Shown piece after piece: positions 39,479 through 47,471 of a stretch of DNA of 64,000 nucleotides; within the stretch, counting starts at the first letter, position 1, and every line of letters begins with the position of its first letter. The translations under genes were made by a program, and so were the position numbers. Source of the DNA: Janthinobacterium sp. TND4EL3 (GTDB lineage Bacteria > Pseudomonadota > Gammaproteobacteria > Burkholderiales > Burkholderiaceae_D); the NCBI RefSeq assembly GCF_900156175.1, contig NZ_FTMV01000002.1, positions 1 through 64,000 of the forward strand, written 5' to 3'. Under the pieces are notes generated by a model that ran no database searches, was not told where the DNA came from, and saw only the letters and a list, made by a program, of their open reading frames with translations.

Positions 39479-41053
39479 ATGCCGCTTGCCGATCCCCGTT
39501 ATACGGCCGCACATTACACGGCTGATTATCTGCGCCTGAAAGGCCTGGCCGAAAAGGGCAACGCGAATGCCCAGCACAGCCTGGGCTTCATGCACTTCAA
39601 TGGTCAGGGCGCCGAGCAAAGCTATGCGCAGGCGCTGCATTGGTATGGGCTGGCCGCGGCACAGGGGCTCGAACATGCGCAGTACAATCTGGGCGTGATG
39701 TGCCAGAAGGGCCAGGGTGTGTCGCAGGACTTCAAGCAAGCCGCGCACTGGTATCAGCAGGCGGCCGAGCAGGGCTATGCGGCGGCGCAGTACAACCTGG
39801 GCTGGCTGTACGCCAAGGGCCAGGGCATTACGCAGGACAGCGCCCAGGCCATGTTGTGGTTCAGCCGCGCGGCCGAGCAGGGTGACGCGGGCGCGCAAAA
39901 CAATCTGGGCATGATGTACGACAATGGCAAAGGCGTGCCGCAGGATTTCGCACAAGCCATCGCCTGGTACCGCAAGGCCGCAGAGCAGGGCTATGCACGG
40001 GCGCAGTTCAACCTGGGCCTGCGCTACGACAATGGCCAGGGCGTACGCCAGGATCGCCAGCAAGCGACGGCCTGGCTGCGCAAGGCGGCCGAACAGGGCT
40101 ATGCGCCCGCGCAGTTCAACCTGGCACTGCGCTATGAAAATGGCGAGGTGCTGCCGCAAGATAGCGGGCAAGCGATCATGTGGTACCGGCGCGCGGCCGA
40201 GCAGGGGCACGCCAGCTCGCAGTTCAACCTGGGGCTGATCTATGACAATGGCCAGGGCGTGCCTTGCGATAAACAGGCTGCGCTCGACTGGTACGTCAAG
40301 GCGGCGGGCCTGGGGCATGCGGCAGCTCAGCATAACCTGGGCCTGCATCATGAACATGGCGCGCACGATTACGCACAGGCGCAATCGTGCTACCGCCAGG
40401 CGGCGGAGCAGGGCTTTCCCGCCGCCCAGTATCAGTTGGGACTCTTGTACGAACATGGGCAAGGTATGCCGGAAGACGTGGCGCAGGCAGTGTACTGGTA
40501 CCGAAAGGCGGCTGAACAGGGCCACGTGCGGGCGCAGTTCGACCTGGGCCTGCGTTATGAACATGGCCAGGGCGTGCCGCAGGATCTGGCGCTGGCGCTG
40601 GAATGGTACCGCCGCGCGGCCGAGCAGGATTACGCGCCAGCGCAGTACATGCAGGGCGTCCTGCACGACCGCGACGATGGTCCGGCGCCTGACCGGCAGC
40701 AGGCCTGCACCTGCTATTGCCGCGCCGCCGCGCAAGGTCACAGCCTGGCGCAGTTCGCGCTGGGACTGCGCCACGACAATGGCCAGGACGTGCCGCAGGA
40801 TTATGCCGCCGCCTGGGAATGGTATGCGCTGGCTGCGCGCCAGGGGCATGCGCGGGCCCAGTTCAATCTCGGCCTGATGGCGGCCAGCGGGCAGGGCGGG
40901 CCGCTCGATTTGCAGCAGGCGTATATTTGGCTGTCAATGGCGGCGGCGGCCGGCGTGGCCGGTGCGGAAAAATCGCTGCGCCAGACAGCGGCGCGCATGC
41001 GTGAAACAGATTTGCTCCAGGTGCGCCAGCGCCTGGCGGCGCTGGCCGATTAG
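39479..41053 (+). CDS. Sel1-like repeat protein (13 repeats)
   Basis: 524 residues made almost entirely of 36-residue Sel1 repeats of the form AQFNLGLRYDNGQGVPQD followed by AxxWYRKAAEQG. Thirteen copies can be counted from residue 28 to near 500. The repeats form a curved helical scaffold for protein binding. No signal peptide is visible, so it is probably cytoplasmic. Its start lies three bases after the GGDEF-EAL stop, suggesting it is an adaptor or output partner of that signalling pair. Confidence 0.88.
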   Translation: MPLADPRYTAAHYTADYLRLKGLAEKGNANAQHSLGFMHFNGQGAEQSYAQALHWYGLAAAQGLEHAQYNLGVMCQKGQGVSQDFKQAAHWYQQAAEQGYAAAQYNLGWLYAKGQGITQDSAQAMLWFSRAAEQGDAGAQNNLGMMYDNGKGVPQDFAQAIAWYRKAAEQGYARAQFNLGLRYDNGQGVRQDRQQATAWLRKAAEQGYAPAQFNLALRYENGEVLPQDSGQAIMWYRRAAEQGHASSQFNLGLIYDNGQGVPCDKQAALDWYVKAAGLGHAAAQHNLGLHHEHGAHDYAQAQSCYRQAAEQGFPAAQYQLGLLYEHGQGMPEDVAQAVYWYRKAAEQGHVRAQFDLGLRYEHGQGVPQDLALALEWYRRAAEQDYAPAQYMQGVLHDRDDGPAPDRQQACTCYCRAAAQGHSLAQFALGLRHDNGQDVPQDYAAAWEWYALAARQGHARAQFNLGLMAASGQGGPLDLQQAYIWLSMAAAAGVAGAEKSLRQTAARMRETDLLQVRQRLAALAD

Positions 41054-41059
41054 CACCCG

Positions 41060-43450
41060 TTAAAAGTCGTAGCGCGCGCTGGCGCCGACCGTGCGCGGCT
41101 GGCCTGCCGACGCCGCGTAGGCATTCGTGCCCACGCCCGTCAAGCCAAGAAAATAGCGCTTGTCGAACAGGTTGCGCGCCCACAGCGAAAAATCCCAGCG
41201 CGCGTCGCCCTGGCCCACGCGCCAGCCCACGCTGGCGTTGACCAGGCCATAGCCGGGCAGGCGCGAGTAGCGCGAGTTGTTGATGTCGCCGAAGCTGTCC
41301 GAGCGCAGTGCCAGGTTGGCATTCGCATACTGCTCCACCTGCGCGCCGAGTTTCTGGCGCCATTGCACGCTGGTGTTGAGGATCCATTTTGGCGCGCCGT
41401 TGACGCGGTTACCGGCGATGCCGCGGCTGCCCTTGCCATAGCCTTGCAGGGGATTGAGCGGATTGCCCAGGTCATTGAAAGTTTCGAACGGCGTCGGCCC
41501 CGTGCCGTTGTCGAAGGTGGCGCTGGTGTAGGCGCCATTGACGCTCACGTCCAGCTGGCGCGACAAGCGTGCACGCGCATCGAATTCGAATCCTTTGCTG
41601 GTCAGGTCGCCGATATTCGTCAGCACGCCGATATAGCTGGCCAGCGGCGCATATGGCACGTTGGTGATGCCCTGGTAATCCTTGACCTTGGTGATGAAGA
41701 CATTCGCGTTGACGGTGAGGCGGCTGTCCAGCCAAGCCGTCTTGATGCCCAGGTCCAGGTTGCGCGCCTTTTCAGGCTCGATGATGATCGATTGCACGCC
41801 AAAGGCCGAGCCGACGGAGGCCACGCCGTTGACGTTGTAGCCGCCCGATTTCTCGCCCTGCGAGAAGGTGGCGTAGGTCAGCACATCGCGTTCTAGCCGG
41901 TAGCTGGCGTTGAGCAGGCTGGCCACGTTCTTGTCGGTGCGGCTCAATTTGCCGGAATCCCAGAAAGCGAAGATCGGATAGGCCGTGTAGGGCGAGGGAT
42001 TGCCCAGCGCGTTTTGCAACACGCGGCCCTGCTTGCGTTCGGAGTTCAGGCGCAGTCCCGCGCTCAGGTCCAGCCTGGACGCGAGGTGCCAGGTTTCCTG
42101 TCCGAACACGGCGTAGCTGTCCGTCTGCGCTTCGCCATGGCCCGACATCAGATTGTTGTTCGGGTAGCCGCCGCCCGAGACGGCCGACGCCAGCGGGCCC
42201 GTGTCGTAGTGGTTGTAGCTGGCGCTCTTCTGGTGATAGACATAGGCGCCCAGCACATAGTCGTAGGATTTTCCCGTCGGCGAAGCGAGGCGCAGCTCTT
42301 GCGAGAACTGGTGCTCGCTGGTGCTGAAGCCGCCGGTCAATGCTTTTAAATCGCTCGAATCGAGGTCGTTCTTCGGCTCGAAACGCCAGTCGCGCCAGGC
42401 CGTGATCGAGGTCAGCGCATACGTGTCGGCGCCTGTGCCGATCTTCCAGTTCGCTTCCGCCGAGACGGCGTTCTGCCTTACCTTGGCCTGCTGCTGCTCG
42501 TCGATGCTGACGTTGTAGTCGTATGGATTGAAGATGACCTTGCTCGCTCCTTTGGCTTGCAGCCACAGGCCGTAGTTGGTGGCGTTGCTCGGCAGGCTGC
42601 CGCCGGGCGCACCGCGGTTCAGCGGGCCGTAGGCGTACGGCACCAGGGTGCCGGTGCTGGAATCCTCCTCATTGTGTTCGGCGATCAGGCGCAGGCTGAA
42701 ATTTTGGTTTGGCTTGATCAGCGCCTGCGCGCGCACGCCCTTGCGGTTGATTTCATTGAAGCGGCGATTGTCCTGCAGGTTCTTCAGCCAGCCATCGTCG
42801 TGCGTGTCGTAGGCGGCGATGCGCACGGCCACCGTGTCGCTGACGGGACCCGAGTACCCTCCCTTGAACTGACGGTAGCCGCGCTGGCCCAGCGACACTT
42901 CCAAGTGGCCTTCCTTTTCAAAAGTAGGCAGGCGCGTGCTGATATTGAGCACGCCGGCCGTGGTGTTCTTGCCGAACAGGGTGCCTTGCGGGCCGCGCAG
43001 CAGGTCGACCTGTTCCAGGTCCAGCAGGTCGAAGACGGCTTGGCCGGGACGGCCCAGAAAGACGTTGTCCAGGTAGATGCCGACGCTGCCTTCCAGGCCT
43101 TCATTGGCGGTGTTGTTGCCGATGCCGCGCACGGCCACGCTGGACTGGCGCGCATGCAAAAATTGCGAGGTGACGTTGGGTAAGGCCTGCTGCAGGTCCT
43201 GCACCTGATACAAGCCCTGTGCTTCCAGCTGGGCGCCACTGACGACGGAGATCGGCGCCGGCACGTCCTGCGCCTTTTCCTGGCGCCGGCGCGCCGTCAC
43301 GGTGATGCTTTGCACTTCGCCGCCGTCGCGCAATGCAGGTTCCGTGGCGGCTGGTGCATCATCGGCGCGCGCGGCACCGAGGGGACCGAAGACGGCGGCG
43401 ATCAGCAGCGCGCCGGAAGTCAGAGTGAGGTGATGGATTTTCTTGGACAT
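41060..43450 (-). CDS. TonB-dependent outer-membrane receptor
   Basis: 796 residues from ATG 43450 (MSKKIHHLTLTSGALLIAAV signal peptide). The TonB box ITVTA is followed by the plug domain (VRGIGNNTANEGLEGSVGIY, LLRGPQGTLFGKNTTAGVLN). The 22-strand barrel ends in ASARYDF. The plug resembles receptors for organic ligands of the sterol/aromatic class more than classic siderophore receptors. It is the third gene of a minus-strand operon with a flavin monooxygenase and an MFS carrier, and lies 36 bases after the latter. Confidence 0.92.
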   Translation of the reverse strand: MSKKIHHLTLTSGALLIAAVFGPLGAARADDAPAATEPALRDGGEVQSITVTARRRQEKAQDVPAPISVVSGAQLEAQGLYQVQDLQQALPNVTSQFLHARQSSVAVRGIGNNTANEGLEGSVGIYLDNVFLGRPGQAVFDLLDLEQVDLLRGPQGTLFGKNTTAGVLNISTRLPTFEKEGHLEVSLGQRGYRQFKGGYSGPVSDTVAVRIAAYDTHDDGWLKNLQDNRRFNEINRKGVRAQALIKPNQNFSLRLIAEHNEEDSSTGTLVPYAYGPLNRGAPGGSLPSNATNYGLWLQAKGASKVIFNPYDYNVSIDEQQQAKVRQNAVSAEANWKIGTGADTYALTSITAWRDWRFEPKNDLDSSDLKALTGGFSTSEHQFSQELRLASPTGKSYDYVLGAYVYHQKSASYNHYDTGPLASAVSGGGYPNNNLMSGHGEAQTDSYAVFGQETWHLASRLDLSAGLRLNSERKQGRVLQNALGNPSPYTAYPIFAFWDSGKLSRTDKNVASLLNASYRLERDVLTYATFSQGEKSGGYNVNGVASVGSAFGVQSIIIEPEKARNLDLGIKTAWLDSRLTVNANVFITKVKDYQGITNVPYAPLASYIGVLTNIGDLTSKGFEFDARARLSRQLDVSVNGAYTSATFDNGTGPTPFETFNDLGNPLNPLQGYGKGSRGIAGNRVNGAPKWILNTSVQWRQKLGAQVEQYANANLALRSDSFGDINNSRYSRLPGYGLVNASVGWRVGQGDARWDFSLWARNLFDKRYFLGLTGVGTNAYAASAGQPRTVGASARYDF

Positions 43451-43486
43451 CGTTAAGCCTGTTGTTAGCGTGATCATCGGTGTTTT

Positions 43487-44824
43487 TTACAAGGGCTGCA
43501 ACTGGTGCTGCGCCACGTTGCGCAGGTCGCGCCGGTAGTAGCGTAGTGCCAGCAGCAAGGTCGTCAGCTGCAGCGCCCCGCCGGCCAGCGCCAGGTACAG
43601 CAGGGCGTCGTTGAGGCCAAAGTGGTTCGATAGCAGGCCCGCCAGCACAGGGCCGGGTACGGAGCCGAGCAGGTGCAGGGTGACCACGGCGCAGGTGGCG
43701 GAAAAAGGGCGGAACGCCGGGTGCACGAGTTCCTGCGTCATCGCCAGCGGCCCCGTGCCGGCGGCCGAGACGACAAAGGCACCGGCGATTACCAGGCCGT
43801 ATTGCCATGCCAGGCCGTGCACGATGCCGAAGGCGCTGCCCAGCATGATGGTGGCGGCCAGCGAGGCGACGATCGGGAACAGCAGCTTGGCCACCTCATT
43901 GCGGCGGTTGTAGTGGTCCATGACCCAGCCACCGAGCGGCACGCCGACGATCGACAGCAGCATCACGCCGCTGGTCATGAAGGAGGCCTGCTGCACGGGG
44001 ATGTCGTGGAAGCGGTTCAGGTAGGTGGGCAGGAAGAACACGGCCGGCACCCATTGCAGGGTGCCCATGGCCGCGCTCAGGTAGGCGAACACCAGCGACG
44101 GGGTGCCAGCGATGACGGCCAGCCGGCCGCGCAGCGCCGGCTCAGCGGGGGATTTTCCGGCAATTTCGCGTACGCTGACGGTCTGGTAATCCTGGCCTCG
44201 GTACAGCCACAGGGCGATCAGCAGCCCTGGCAGTGCCATGATGCCCAGCGCGTGGCGCCAGCCGTAATGCGTGGCGACATAGCCGCCCAGCGCCACGCCC
44301 AGCGCCATGCCGATCGGTTGCGCGGAAGAAAACAGGCCCAGGGCCAGCTGGCGCCGGCGCTTGGGAAAGGCGGCGCTGATCCAGGTGTAGGACACGGGCG
44401 CGTAGCCCGCCTCGCCTGCTCCCACCAGCGCGCGGCTGGCGGCCAGTTGCGTGACGCTGCCCGCCAGGCCGCCGGCAGCCGAGGCCAGGCTCCAGACGAC
44501 GCCCATGATGCTGGCCGTCTTGACGCGGCTCCAGCGCTCAATGGCGATCGAGGCGGGAAACGCGCACAGCACCATGCCCAAGGTCAGGATGGAGCTGAGC
44601 ATGCCGGCCGTGGCGTCCGTGATGTGCCATTCGGCCTTGATGGACGGGATCAGCGCGGCGAGGATCATGCGGTCGGCGAAATCGAACACCATCAGTAAGC
44701 ACAGCAGGCTGAAAGTCTGTACCGTGCGGCGGCGCCCAAACAGGTAGTCGTTCGCTGGCGCTGCTACAGCCGCGGGTACCGATGCTGGCGCTGGCGGCGT
44801 CGCGGGCAAGGCGGCGGCGCTCAT
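43487..44824 (-). CDS. MFS transporter
   Basis: 445 residues from ATG 44824, which overlaps the monooxygenase stop by four bases. A hydrophilic Ala/Pro-rich N-terminus of about 30 residues precedes twelve helices. Helix 1 contains MVFDFADRMILAALIPSIKA, a pattern of the anion:cation symporter/spinster-like MFS groups. The 8-9 loop GWVMDHYNRRNEVA is typical. It probably carries the TonB receptor's substrate, or its product, across the inner membrane. Confidence 0.88.
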   Translation of the reverse strand: MSAAALPATPPAPASVPAAVAAPANDYLFGRRRTVQTFSLLCLLMVFDFADRMILAALIPSIKAEWHITDATAGMLSSILTLGMVLCAFPASIAIERWSRVKTASIMGVVWSLASAAGGLAGSVTQLAASRALVGAGEAGYAPVSYTWISAAFPKRRRQLALGLFSSAQPIGMALGVALGGYVATHYGWRHALGIMALPGLLIALWLYRGQDYQTVSVREIAGKSPAEPALRGRLAVIAGTPSLVFAYLSAAMGTLQWVPAVFFLPTYLNRFHDIPVQQASFMTSGVMLLSIVGVPLGGWVMDHYNRRNEVAKLLFPIVASLAATIMLGSAFGIVHGLAWQYGLVIAGAFVVSAAGTGPLAMTQELVHPAFRPFSATCAVVTLHLLGSVPGPVLAGLLSNHFGLNDALLYLALAGGALQLTTLLLALRYYRRDLRNVAQHQLQPL

Positions 44825-46149
44825 GCCGCCAGTCCCACTGGACGGTCCAGGCCCAGGTGTTCGCGCAGGGTGTGGCCGCTGTACTCGGTGCGGAACAGGC
44901 CGCGCCTTTGCAGTTCCGGGATGACCAGGTCGACGAACGCTTCCAATCCATGCGGGAAGGTGGGCGCGAGGATATTGAAGCCATCGGCGGCGCCGTGCTC
45001 GAACCATTCCTGCAGCTGGTCGGCGATGGAGGATGGCGTGCCCCAGATGACGCGATGGCCGCGCGCGCCAGCGGCGCGCTGGTAGACCTGGCGCAGGGTG
45101 AGGTTGTCTTTCTTTGCCATGTCGATGAACAGCTGCACGCGGCTTTGCCAGCCTTCGCCCAGCGGCAGGTCAGGGAACGGTTCGTCGAGCGGATATTTGC
45201 TCAGATCCACGCCTGTCAGCCCGGACAGCAGGCCCAGGCCGATGGCAGGGTCGATCAAGTCCTGCAGCTGGTCGTAGCGGGCCTTGGCCTCTTCCTCGGT
45301 GGCCCCGATGATGGGCATCACGCCGGGCAGGATCAGCAGCTCGTCGCTGCCGCGGCCGTGCTGCGCCAGGCGGGCCTTCAGGCCGCTGTAAAAGGCCTGC
45401 GCGCCGGCCAGGGTCTGCTGCGCCGTGAACACCAGTTCGGCCGTGGCAGCCGCGAGTTCCTGGCCATCCTCGCTGGAGCCGGCCTGCACCAGCACGGGAT
45501 AGCCTTGCACGGGACGCTGCGATTGCAGGGCGCCGCGCAACTTGAAGTATTTACCTTCGTGTTCGAGCACTTTCAGCTTGGCCGGGTCGAAGAAATTGCC
45601 GCTGGCCTGGTCGAACAGGTAGGGATCGTCGCCCAGGCTGTCCCATAGTCCCTTGACGACATCGACGTATTCGCGCGCGCGCTGGTAGCGCTCCGTGTGC
45701 GGCACTTGCGCAGACAGGCCGAAGCTTTTCGCTTCCCAGTCCGTGCCCGAGGTGACCAGGTTCCAGCCGGCGCGCCCGCCGCTGATATGGTCGAGCGAGG
45801 CGAATTTGCGCGCCAAGTGGAACGGGTGCAGGTAGGTGACGGAAGTGGTGGCGACCAGACCGATATGCTTCGTGGCCCCGGACAGGGCTGCCAGCAGGGT
45901 CAGCGGCTCAAAATAATATGGCAGGGCGGCGCGTGCCAGCAGCGCGGGCGGGCCTTCTGGAAAGCCTACCGTATCGGCAAAGAAGATGGCGTCGAACTTG
46001 CCACGCTCGGCCACGCGCGCCAGGTGCTTCAACGGTTCCAGCTGCGTTGCTTCGGCCGGATCGACGTCGGGATGGCGCCAAGCGGCAATGTGATGCCCGA
46101 CACCCTGCAAAAATGCCCCCAACCGCATTTGTCGCTTGCTACTGCTCAT
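44821..46149 (-). CDS. LLM-class flavin-dependent monooxygenase (NtaA/SnaA/DszA type)
   Basis: 442 residues, the usual length of the NtaA/SnaA/DszA group. Family blocks include LGAFLQGVGHHIAAWRHPDV, FADTVGFPEG, LDHISGGRAGWNLVTSGTDW and VLVQAGSSEDGQELAA. These enzymes use reduced FMN from a separate reductase to open C-N or C-S bonds in chelators, sulphones or similar molecules. No reductase gene is in the operon. With the MFS and TonB receptor it forms an uptake-plus-oxidation unit, probably for sulphur or nitrogen scavenging. Confidence 0.9.
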   Translation of the reverse strand: MSSSKRQMRLGAFLQGVGHHIAAWRHPDVDPAEATQLEPLKHLARVAERGKFDAIFFADTVGFPEGPPALLARAALPYYFEPLTLLAALSGATKHIGLVATTSVTYLHPFHLARKFASLDHISGGRAGWNLVTSGTDWEAKSFGLSAQVPHTERYQRAREYVDVVKGLWDSLGDDPYLFDQASGNFFDPAKLKVLEHEGKYFKLRGALQSQRPVQGYPVLVQAGSSEDGQELAAATAELVFTAQQTLAGAQAFYSGLKARLAQHGRGSDELLILPGVMPIIGATEEEAKARYDQLQDLIDPAIGLGLLSGLTGVDLSKYPLDEPFPDLPLGEGWQSRVQLFIDMAKKDNLTLRQVYQRAAGARGHRVIWGTPSSIADQLQEWFEHGAADGFNILAPTFPHGLEAFVDLVIPELQRRGLFRTEYSGHTLREHLGLDRPVGLAA

Positions 46150-46466
46150 GAGCCGTTCCTTGGTAGAAATGAATACAGGCTCGAAGCGTAGCTAGAGTGT
46201 TAACTTTGACGAACGAATATATGTGGATATGGATATGCGTTTCATACACCGCAGGCCCATCCTCATAGCCATGTCCGCTTGTCGTCTTGCTGGCACGGGG
46301 AGTCAAACGTGCGTGAATACAACAAGATTTGCTGTATCTTCCACTCCCTCCATACAGGAATGGAGACGATTTGCCTGCGAGAAAAGTCGCTGCCATCGCT
46401 GGCGTTTTGTTATGCTAAGCAAGCAAAATCGTCCCGTGACTTGCTGCATTTCAACAAAGGAAGAAT
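46150..46466. other. Divergent intergenic region, no gene seen
   Basis: It separates the monooxygenase operon from the DUF4197 gene and must hold both promoters. A GAAACGCC-like direct repeat or clear -35/-10 pair was not found. AAAGGAAG just before 46467 is the DUF4197 ribosome-binding site. Short open frames here lack coding character. Confidence 0.5.
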
Positions 46467-47171
46467 ATGCGCCCGACCTGCCTTTCCTGCCGCCCAGTTG
46501 CCATCGTGTGCGCGCTGGCGCTGCTATCGTCTGCCGCCGGGGCGGCCAATCCCTTGGCATCCCTCACCAACCAGGAGGCCAGTAGTGGCCTGAAGGCGGC
46601 GCTAGAAGCAGGCTCGTCCGCCGCCGTGGCCAAGCTGGGCGTCGAAAACGGCTTCCTCAACAATGACAAGGTGAAAATCAAGCTGCCCGGCATCCTGGAG
46701 CAAGCCAAGCCTCTGTTGAAAATGACGGGCCGCGGGCAGCAACTGGATGACTTGGTGGTGTCGATGAACCGGGCCGCCGAATCGGCCGTGCCCATGGCGA
46801 AGCCTTTGCTGCTCGACGCGGTCAAGTCGATGAGCGTCACCGATGCCAAGAATATCCTGTCCGGTGGCGACACCTCGGTGACTGACTTTTTCCGTCAAAA
46901 AACATCGGCCCCCTTGGCCGCCAAATTCCTGCCCATCGTGAAGTCTGTCACGGATCGTTCCGGCTTGGCCAGCAAGTACAACAGCACCATGAGCCAGATC
47001 GGCAAGTCGGGACTGGTGCCGCAGCAGCAATCGACCGTTGAAGGCTACGTGACCGACCGCGCGCTCGATGGCTTGTACCTGATGATTGGCGAAGAGGAAA
47101 AAGCCATTCGCAGCGATCCGCTTGCGTATGGCAGCAAGATTATCGGTAAAGTCTTCGGCAGCTTAAAGTGA
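46467..47171 (+). CDS. DUF4197 domain-containing exported protein
   Basis: 234 residues from ATG 46467, behind AAAGGAAG. An N-terminal signal peptide ends near residue 26 (SSAAGAANP). The rest matches DUF4197, an all-helical periplasmic domain with blocks GLKAALEAGSSAAVAKLG, FLNNDKVKIKLPG and VTDRALDGLYLMIGEEEKAI. Function is unknown in all members. It is separated by 300 bases from the polysaccharide locus. Confidence 0.88.
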   Translation: MRPTCLSCRPVAIVCALALLSSAAGAANPLASLTNQEASSGLKAALEAGSSAAVAKLGVENGFLNNDKVKIKLPGILEQAKPLLKMTGRGQQLDDLVVSMNRAAESAVPMAKPLLLDAVKSMSVTDAKNILSGGDTSVTDFFRQKTSAPLAAKFLPIVKSVTDRSGLASKYNSTMSQIGKSGLVPQQQSTVEGYVTDRALDGLYLMIGEEEKAIRSDPLAYGSKIIGKVFGSLK

Positions 47172-47471
47172 TTGCCTGGTGTTCTGCAAAGCTGCAGGCG
47201 CTGCTGGCATCTTGTTGCCAGGTGTGGCGCAAGCCAGACAAGTTAAGCATTTGCTACAAGAAAACAATGTTAAAATCCTGCGACATAAATTCCAGGCGGC
47301 ATGGCTAACCGGCCGACTGGGAATGCCCGTTGTTAGTGGCGAACCAATGCATGGCATTACAAAATGCCAGCAGGTTGGCCTTTTTTCGTTGTATTCACGT
47401 CCCTTCAGGCTCGTTGATTTTCTGAATAGAATGTCAGGAATTCCAGTGCAGGATATTTTAGGTAGCCGGAT
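47172..47471. other. Leader/intergenic region before the YjbH-PAP2 gene
   Basis: 300 bases with no supported gene. It contains a terminator at 47338-47386 and a further possible stem GGCAT/ATGCC (about 47297-47326) upstream of it. Whether this is only the end of the DUF4197 transcript, a small RNA or an attenuating leader for the next gene cannot be decided from sequence. Confidence 0.5.
47338..47386 (+). terminator. Intrinsic terminator upstream of the YjbH-PAP2 gene
   Basis: An outer stem (47338-47345 with 47373-47380, one mismatch) encloses an inner stem GGCATT/AATGCC (47353-47358, 47363-47368) and is followed by six T at 47381-47386. It ends 85 bases before the YjbH-PAP2 start. It is 170 bases beyond the DUF4197 stop, which is long for a simple terminator of that gene. 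Confidence 0.65.

Noticed and set aside
37427-40849. Open frame of 1140 codons on the minus strand
   Set aside because: It is antisense to the GGDEF-EAL and Sel1 genes, both with clear domains. Its His/Gln/Arg-rich translation matches no family and is a byproduct of GC-rich codon use.
47172-47471. c-di-GMP riboswitch before the polysaccharide locus
   Set aside because: The leader lacks the conserved GEMM core elements; only a terminator and a weak stem are visible.
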